The notes under the pieces: model-generated
Told to the model about the DNA's origin: nothing
Databases searched by the model: none
Seen by the model: the letters and a program-made list of their open reading frames with translations, nothing else
Shown: positions 7,786 to 11,353 of the stretch, in pieces
How positions within the stretch are numbered: position 1 is the stretch's first letter
How the letters are laid out: each line of letters begins with the position of its first letter
Assembly: GCA_017860085.1 (NCBI GenBank)
Contig: JAFNAJ010000047.1
Span: forward strand, 1-11,353
Source of the DNA: Acidobacteriota bacterium
GTDB taxonomy: Bacteria > Acidobacteriota > Vicinamibacteria > Vicinamibacterales > JAFNAJ01
Reading direction: 5' to 3'
Length of the DNA stretch: 11,353 nucleotides
Translations under genes and position numbers: made by a program

Positions 7786-7794
7786 GGAAGGAGG
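7786..7794 (+). promoter_or_regulatory. Strong Shine-Dalgarno that fixes the lipoprotein start
   Basis: GGAAGGAGG lies 9 bases before the ATG at 7804. It is nearly ideal for pairing with the 16S rRNA 3' end. It decides for the ATG at 7804 over the longer in-frame GTG start at 7726, which would put 26 Arg/Pro-rich residues in front of the signal peptide. Confidence 0.85.
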
Positions 7795-7803
7795 CGGACA
7801 TCC

Positions 7804-8547
7804 ATGTCTCGTCCGAGATCCAGCGCACTCGCCCTGCTCGTGGCCATCATTGCCCCACTTCTGGTTGTCGCGTGCTCGCAGTCGGGCGAGCAGCAACTGC
7901 TCGTGAAGTACTTCCAGGCGTCGCGCATGCGCGACAACACCACCCTCACGAATATCGCGACGGTGTCGTTCTCGCCAGACGAGGACGGCGTGTTCACCGG
8001 CCTGAAGGTGGTCAGGGAGAACCCGGAGCAACGCCGCACGCTTCGTCTCAAGGAGCTGGCCGCCGAGGAAGAGGCAGCCCGCCTTGCGGACGAGGAGTTC
8101 AACAAGAAGAAGAAGGAATACCAGGACGCGAACCTCGAAGCCATCGATCGGGTCCTGAAGGCCGAGCGCGAAGGCGGGAAGCTCAGGGGCGACGACCTCA
8201 AGGTGCAGGCCGAGTGGACCAAGTGGCGCGACGACACGCAGCACGTGTCGAAGCGGCTCACCGAGGCGCGGCAGGCACTCAGCGCCGAGCGCTCGATGGC
8301 CGAGATCAGCGTCTTTGACTCCCGCAACCCGGTCGATGTCAGCAAGTTCGACGGAGAGCTGATCGAGAAGGACCTCATCGTGGGCGGAAAGCTCAAGAAG
8401 GGTGAGGCGCCGGCCGCCGACGCCCAGCTCCACGTGAAGGTGGCCCGAGCCGACCTCAAGAACGGCCCAGACGGTCAGACGGTGGCGGGTCGCTGGATCG
8501 TGACCCACGTGAGCCCCGCTGAAGACGGCAAGACACCGGGGCAGTAG
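7804..8547 (+). CDS. Putative lipoprotein of unknown function with a charged helical region
   Basis: I do not recognise the family. The 247-residue product starts with a lipoprotein signal peptide: basic MSRPR, a hydrophobic stretch (about 8-22) and a lipobox LVVAC with the lipidated cysteine at residue 24. Ser follows the cysteine, which by the E. coli +2 rule would allow outer-membrane sorting. Residues about 72-165 are very rich in Glu, Lys, Arg and Ala with few helix breakers, so a long helix or coiled coil is likely. The C-terminal part (about 166-235) looks beta-rich, with alternating polar and hydrophobic residues (AQLHVKVARADLK, GRWIVTHVSP). The start is set by a strong Shine-Dalgarno. 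It lies 87 bases after gyrA in the same direction, with no clear terminator between them, so read-through from gyrA is possible. A role in supercoiling is not suggested by the protein itself; an envelope role is more likely. Confidence 0.85.
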   Translation: MSRPRSSALALLVAIIAPLLVVACSQSGEQQLLVKYFQASRMRDNTTLTNIATVSFSPDEDGVFTGLKVVRENPEQRRTLRLKELAAEEEAARLADEEFNKKKKEYQDANLEAIDRVLKAEREGGKLRGDDLKVQAEWTKWRDDTQHVSKRLTEARQALSAERSMAEISVFDSRNPVDVSKFDGELIEKDLIVGGKLKKGEAPAADAQLHVKVARADLKNGPDGQTVAGRWIVTHVSPAEDGKTPGQ

Positions 8548-8571
8548 GGCCAGACTGTCAAGAACGAGATC

Positions 8572-8727
8572 GGTTCTTGGTTCTTCGTTCGTGGTTCTTG
8601 GTCCGTTCAAGGTCCTTGGTGCCAGGTTCGTTCGGGGTTCTGGTTCTCTTTGAACCAGTTACCAAGAACGAACCCCGAACCAAGAACCCAGAACGGACCA
8701 AGAACGAAGAACCAACCCCAAAGAACC
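8572..8727. repeat. Long imperfect palindrome of GGTTCTT/AAGAACC units between convergent genes
   Basis: This 156-base stretch folds on itself through nested arms: 8640-8646 with 8652-8658 (7 bp, loop TCTTT), 8630-8639 with 8671-8680 (10 bp), 8594-8608 with 8691-8705 (15 bp, perfect), 8577-8586 with 8706-8715 (10 bp) and 8572-8576 with 8723-8727 (5 bp), about 47 bp in all with bulges. The left half is made of GGTTC/GTTCTT units and the right half of their complements, so it also looks like diverged short direct repeats. It fills the space between the lipoprotein stop and the convergent uvrD stop. Possible roles are a two-way transcription barrier, an RNA-stabilising hairpin, or one copy of a dispersed palindromic element. 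No T-tract follows the hairpin on + and no transposase is present. Confidence 0.85.
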
Positions 8728-8744
8728 AATTGAAGTCCCGTCGT

Positions 8745-11042
8745 CTACGCCCGTTCCAACCGGGCGTGCTTCGCCAGCAGGCGTTTCTGTCCCACGTTGG
8801 CGAACCTCACGGTCACCTTCACATCGTCGTAACCCGGCTCGACCGACAGCACGGTGCCTGGCCCGAACATGGGGTGCCGGACCCGCACGCCGGGCCTCAA
8901 CTCGACCTCGGACTGGTCCTCGTCCTCGTAGTGGAACGGCGGCGCGTCCTCGCGCACGACACGGGCGCCGGGCCCACGAGATCCTGAGTACCGCGAGTCG
9001 CCACGCCACGCAGACCGCGGTTGGCGGGTGCCCCACGACGGCACGAAGGCCGACTCGTGCCTTGTCATCAACGCGGCAGGGATCTCGTCGATGAAGCGGG
9101 ACGGTGCAGACGGCTGGTACTCTCCGAAGATTCGTCGGCGCGTGGCGCCGGTGAGCACGAGCCGGCGCTGGGCGCGCGTCATGCCCACGTAGCAGAGGCG
9201 TCGTTCTTCCTCGACGTCGGCTTCGTCCTCGGTCGACCGCGAGTGGGGGAAGAGGCCCTCTTCCATGCCGGCCATCACCACCATGGGGAACTCGAGTCCC
9301 TTGGCGGCATGAAGCGTCATGAGCCAGACGCGCGCGTTGGGCGCGCCTTCCTCTTCGTCGACCTCCGAGAGCAATGACAGACGGTCGACGAAGGCGGAAA
9401 GCGTCGGCTCCGGCTCCCGTTGCTCGAACTCGCGGGCAGCCGACACGAGTTCCTCGAGGTTCTCGATGCGGCCCTTGGCCTCCTCGCTGCGCTCCTCCTC
9501 CAGCGTCGCCATGTAGCCGGACCGCTCGAGGAGCTGATCGATCACCGCCGACGCAGGTTCGGACTTGGCCAGCGCCGAGAGCTCCACGACGAGGTCGTGA
9601 AACCCTCGAAGCGCGCCGAGCGCTCTCGGGGCAAGCCGGCGCTCGGCGAGCACACGCTGGGCCCGCGCCCACAGCGATCGCTTCCCCGCGCCGTGGTGCA
9701 GGCCGGCGGCGACGAGCGGGGGCGCTCCGTCGGGCACGGCGGTGGGATCGGCCGCCTCGATGGCGTCGAGCACCACCTTGCCAATCCCGCGCGGGGGCGT
9801 GTTCACCACGCGCCTGAAGCTCACGTCGTCGTCCTCGTTGAGCAGGAGCTTGAGATATGCCAGCGTGTCCTTGATCTCCTTGCGCTCGTAGAACCGCACG
9901 CCGCCGACGATGCGATAGGGGACCCCTTCGCGCATCAACGCGTCCTCGAGCGCGCGTGACTGGGCGTTGGTGCGGTACAGCACCGCGACAACCGAGGAGA
10001 CATCATCGGCGTCGGCCTCACGCACCGTCCTGCAGACGAAGTCGGCTTCCTCGAGCTCGTCGGCGCCTCGGAAGTACAGCAGGCGATCCCCACCGGCCTG
10101 GTCGGTCCAGAGGCGTTTGTCCTTGCGGTTGCGGTTCTGTTGGATGACGGCCGTCGCCGCGTCGAGGATGATTTGGGTCGAGCGGTAGTTGCGCTCGAGC
10201 CGGACGACCCGCGCCTCGGGGAAGTCGTGCTCGAAGTCGAGGATGTTGCGCAGATCGGCTCCCCGCCACTTGTAGATCGACTGGTCGGGATCGCCAACGA
10301 CGGCGAGGTTGCGATGACGGGCCGCGAGCTGCCGAATCAGCAGGTACTGGGGCCGGTTGGTGTCCTGGTACTCGTCGACCATCTGGTACCGGAACTGGCC
10401 GGCGTAGCGTTCGCGCACGGCTTCGGCACGGTCGAACAGTTCGACCGTCTTGAGGAGCAGATCGTCGAAATCGAGCGCGTTGCTCTCGCGCAACGCGGTG
10501 AGATAGCGCTCGAAGACCCGCGCGATCTGCTCGTCGCGGAAGTTCCAGCCGCCCCTGAGCGACGCCGGGCCCTCCATGCGGTTCTTCGCCTGGCTGATCC
10601 GCGACAAGACCAGCCGCGGCGGCATGATCTTGTCGTCGATGTTCAGATCCTTCAGCGCTTGCTTGACGACGGCCAACTGGTCCACGGAGTCGTAGATGAC
10701 GAAGTCGCGCGACAGGCCGATGTGGGGGGCCTCGCGACGCAGCAGTCGGGCGCAGAGGGCGTGGAAGGTGGAGATCCAGAGCGTGGATCCGTCTGAGCCC
10801 AGCAGGCTCGCGACGCGGGCGCGCATCTCTTCCGCCGCCTTGTTGGTGAAGGTGACGGCCAGCACCTCGTGGGGCTGCGCGAAGCCGCTGCCCACCAGGT
10901 GCGCGATCCGGTAGGCGATCACGCGCGTCTTGCCCGACCCGGCTCCCGCTAGGATCAGCAGGGGCCCGTCGACCTGCAGCACCGCGTCGCGTTGCTCGGT
11001 GTTCAGGTCTTCGAGGAAGGCACTCGGGGCTGGGTTCGACAC
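8745..11042 (-). CDS. uvrD: UvrD/PcrA-type 3'-5' superfamily 1A DNA helicase
   Basis: An ATP-driven 3'-5' helicase acting in excision and mismatch repair and in clearing proteins from DNA; UvrD and PcrA are orthologous names, so the symbol is by family. The 765 residues carry all SF1A motifs: LNTEQRDAV (Q motif), Walker A AGAGSGKT (32-39), Ia TFTNKAAEEM (64-73), TFHALCARLL (92-101), II DEYQDTN (223-229), III GDPDQSIYKWRG (250-261), IV ERNYRSTQ (283-290), V TLHAAKGLEF (576-585) and VI YVGMTRAQRRL (618-628). A disordered Arg/Ser/Gly-rich linker (about 655-712) leads to a C-terminal domain (about 714-763) like that of PcrA, known there to contact RNA polymerase. The start is GTG at 11042-11040; no strong Shine-Dalgarno is visible, but the N-terminus fits the family. 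It converges on the lipoprotein gene and diverges from the gene to its right. RecB-type nuclease parts are absent, and Rep is less likely because of the C-terminal domain. Confidence 0.95.
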   Translation of the reverse strand: MSNPAPSAFLEDLNTEQRDAVLQVDGPLLILAGAGSGKTRVIAYRIAHLVGSGFAQPHEVLAVTFTNKAAEEMRARVASLLGSDGSTLWISTFHALCARLLRREAPHIGLSRDFVIYDSVDQLAVVKQALKDLNIDDKIMPPRLVLSRISQAKNRMEGPASLRGGWNFRDEQIARVFERYLTALRESNALDFDDLLLKTVELFDRAEAVRERYAGQFRYQMVDEYQDTNRPQYLLIRQLAARHRNLAVVGDPDQSIYKWRGADLRNILDFEHDFPEARVVRLERNYRSTQIILDAATAVIQQNRNRKDKRLWTDQAGGDRLLYFRGADELEEADFVCRTVREADADDVSSVVAVLYRTNAQSRALEDALMREGVPYRIVGGVRFYERKEIKDTLAYLKLLLNEDDDVSFRRVVNTPPRGIGKVVLDAIEAADPTAVPDGAPPLVAAGLHHGAGKRSLWARAQRVLAERRLAPRALGALRGFHDLVVELSALAKSEPASAVIDQLLERSGYMATLEEERSEEAKGRIENLEELVSAAREFEQREPEPTLSAFVDRLSLLSEVDEEEGAPNARVWLMTLHAAKGLEFPMVVMAGMEEGLFPHSRSTEDEADVEEERRLCYVGMTRAQRRLVLTGATRRRIFGEYQPSAPSRFIDEIPAALMTRHESAFVPSWGTRQPRSAWRGDSRYSGSRGPGARVVREDAPPFHYEDEDQSEVELRPGVRVRHPMFGPGTVLSVEPGYDDVKVTVRFANVGQKRLLAKHARLERA

Positions 11043-11079
11043 GTGACCGTTGCAGGGCTACTCGCGAGAGGACCCAGCA

Positions 11080-11085
11080 AGTATA
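11080..11085 (-). promoter_or_regulatory. Candidate -10 element for uvrD
   Basis: On the - strand these bases read TATACT, five of six matches to TATAAT and the same hexamer as the candidate dnaN -10. Transcription would begin near 11073 and leave a leader of about 30 bases. No acceptable -35 hexamer lies 16-18 bases upstream and there is no extended TG, so support is weak. The rest of the 186-base divergent gap (11043-11228) shows no repeat, RNA gene or clear + strand promoter. Confidence 0.25.
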
Positions 11086-11211
11086 TCGCCGCTGACCCGT
11101 GTCGAAGACTGGCCGAGATACTCGACACGGAGCGCTGGCCCCATGGCGGCCCCAAGACGAATACTGTACCTGTGCTGGACCAACGCTCGACATGCGCCCC
11201 TTATGGTGATC

Positions 11212-11221
11212 GGAGGAGGGG
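11212..11221 (+). promoter_or_regulatory. Shine-Dalgarno of the last, partial gene
   Basis: The purine run GGAGGAGGGG ends 7 bases before the ATG at 11229 and is followed by a further GAGAAG. It strongly supports that ATG as the true start of the exported protein gene. Confidence 0.8.
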
Positions 11222-11228
11222 AGAAGCC

Positions 11229-11353
11229 ATGAGAGCAACAAGTGCGGTGCTGGCCGGCGTCATCCTCCTCGGCATGTGGACGCTGGCAGCCTCTGGCGTG
11301 CCACAGAGCGAGGATCCCGCGGTGCTGCTGCGGGCGGCCATCGAGAAGGAAGA
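11229..11353 (+). CDS. Exported protein of unknown function (3' end missing)
   Basis: Only 41 complete codons are present before the window ends. The product begins MRATSAVLAG, followed by a hydrophobic segment to about residue 21 (ILLGMWTLAA), which reads as a Sec signal peptide with a possible signal peptidase I site near the Ala-Ala-Ser-Gly at residues 20-23. There is no lipobox cysteine. The mature start continues SEDPAVLLRAAIEKE. From memory, a Leu-Leu-x-x-Ala-x-x-Lys-Glu pattern just after the signal peptide is frequent in acidobacterial periplasmic proteins with tetratricopeptide or beta-propeller domains, but the visible part is too short to assign. It diverges from uvrD, with 186 bases between the two starts. 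Confidence 0.75.
   Translation, partial: MRATSAVLAGVILLGMWTLAASGVPQSEDPAVLLRAAIEKE

Noticed and set aside
7778..7787. Palindrome CCGCCGGCGG before the lipoprotein Shine-Dalgarno
   Set aside because: It is a short GC palindrome of a kind expected by chance in this composition; it has no loop and no T-tract to act as a terminator.
7726..7803. Longer GTG start for the lipoprotein gene
   Set aside because: It would add 26 Arg/Pro-rich residues before the signal peptide and has no ribosome-binding site, whereas the ATG at 7804 has an ideal one.
8572..8727. CRISPR array or transposon end
   Set aside because: There are no regular repeat-spacer units of constant length, no cas genes, no transposase and no target-site duplication; the structure is one nested palindrome.
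8577..8987. + strand open frame through the palindrome into the uvrD 3' end
   Set aside because: Its first half is a translation of the short repeats (Ser-Trp-Phe-Leu-Val and Thr-Lys-Asn type runs) and its second half is antisense to uvrD; it has no Shine-Dalgarno.

Overview
This is a GC-rich chromosomal window from the replication-origin neighbourhood of a Gram-negative-type bacterium. From left to right on the + strand it carries the 3' part of dnaA, then complete dnaN, gyrB and gyrA, then a small lipoprotein gene. A complete uvrD/pcrA-type helicase gene runs the other way, and the first 125 bases of a further + strand gene for an exported protein close the window. The phylum cannot be proved by reading. 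High GC, the acidobacterial look of the last protein's N-terminus and the GGTTCTT/AAGAACC-type intergenic repeat make Acidobacteriota (perhaps the Vicinamibacteria) my best guess, at modest confidence.

Bases 1-1350 are the replication-initiation end. dnaA enters from the left without its start. The 276-base gap to dnaN holds the most interesting non-coding DNA here: one near-perfect DnaA box, five copies of a CTTTTC core in both orientations, a perfect 10-bp inverted repeat, and an A/T-rich stretch with an extended -10 promoter for dnaN. This is a candidate origin and/or a DnaA-controlled dnaN promoter. Bases 1351-7716 hold the sliding clamp and both DNA gyrase subunits, closely spaced and probably co-transcribed. 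recF, which many bacteria keep between dnaN and gyrB, is absent: only 68 non-coding bases lie there. GyrB has the large proteobacterial-type insertion in its TOPRIM half plus an extra low-complexity linker. GyrA has alanine at the main quinolone-resistance position (83) and GyrB has glutamate at the position equivalent to E. coli D426.

Bases 7717-8744 carry a lipoprotein gene of unknown function behind a very strong Shine-Dalgarno sequence. It is followed by a 156-base long imperfect palindrome built from GGTTCTT/AAGAACC units, lying between two convergent genes. Bases 8745-11042 (- strand) encode a complete SF1A helicase with all motifs and a C-terminal PcrA-like domain. Bases 11043-11228 are a divergent promoter region, followed by the start of a secreted protein gene.

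The genes form a coherent replication/topology set: initiator, clamp, gyrase and repair/replication helicase. I see no mobile element, CRISPR array, RNA gene, toxin-antitoxin or defence system, and no obvious new biological system. The points worth following are the origin-like gap, the palindrome, the gyrase residues and the unknown lipoprotein.
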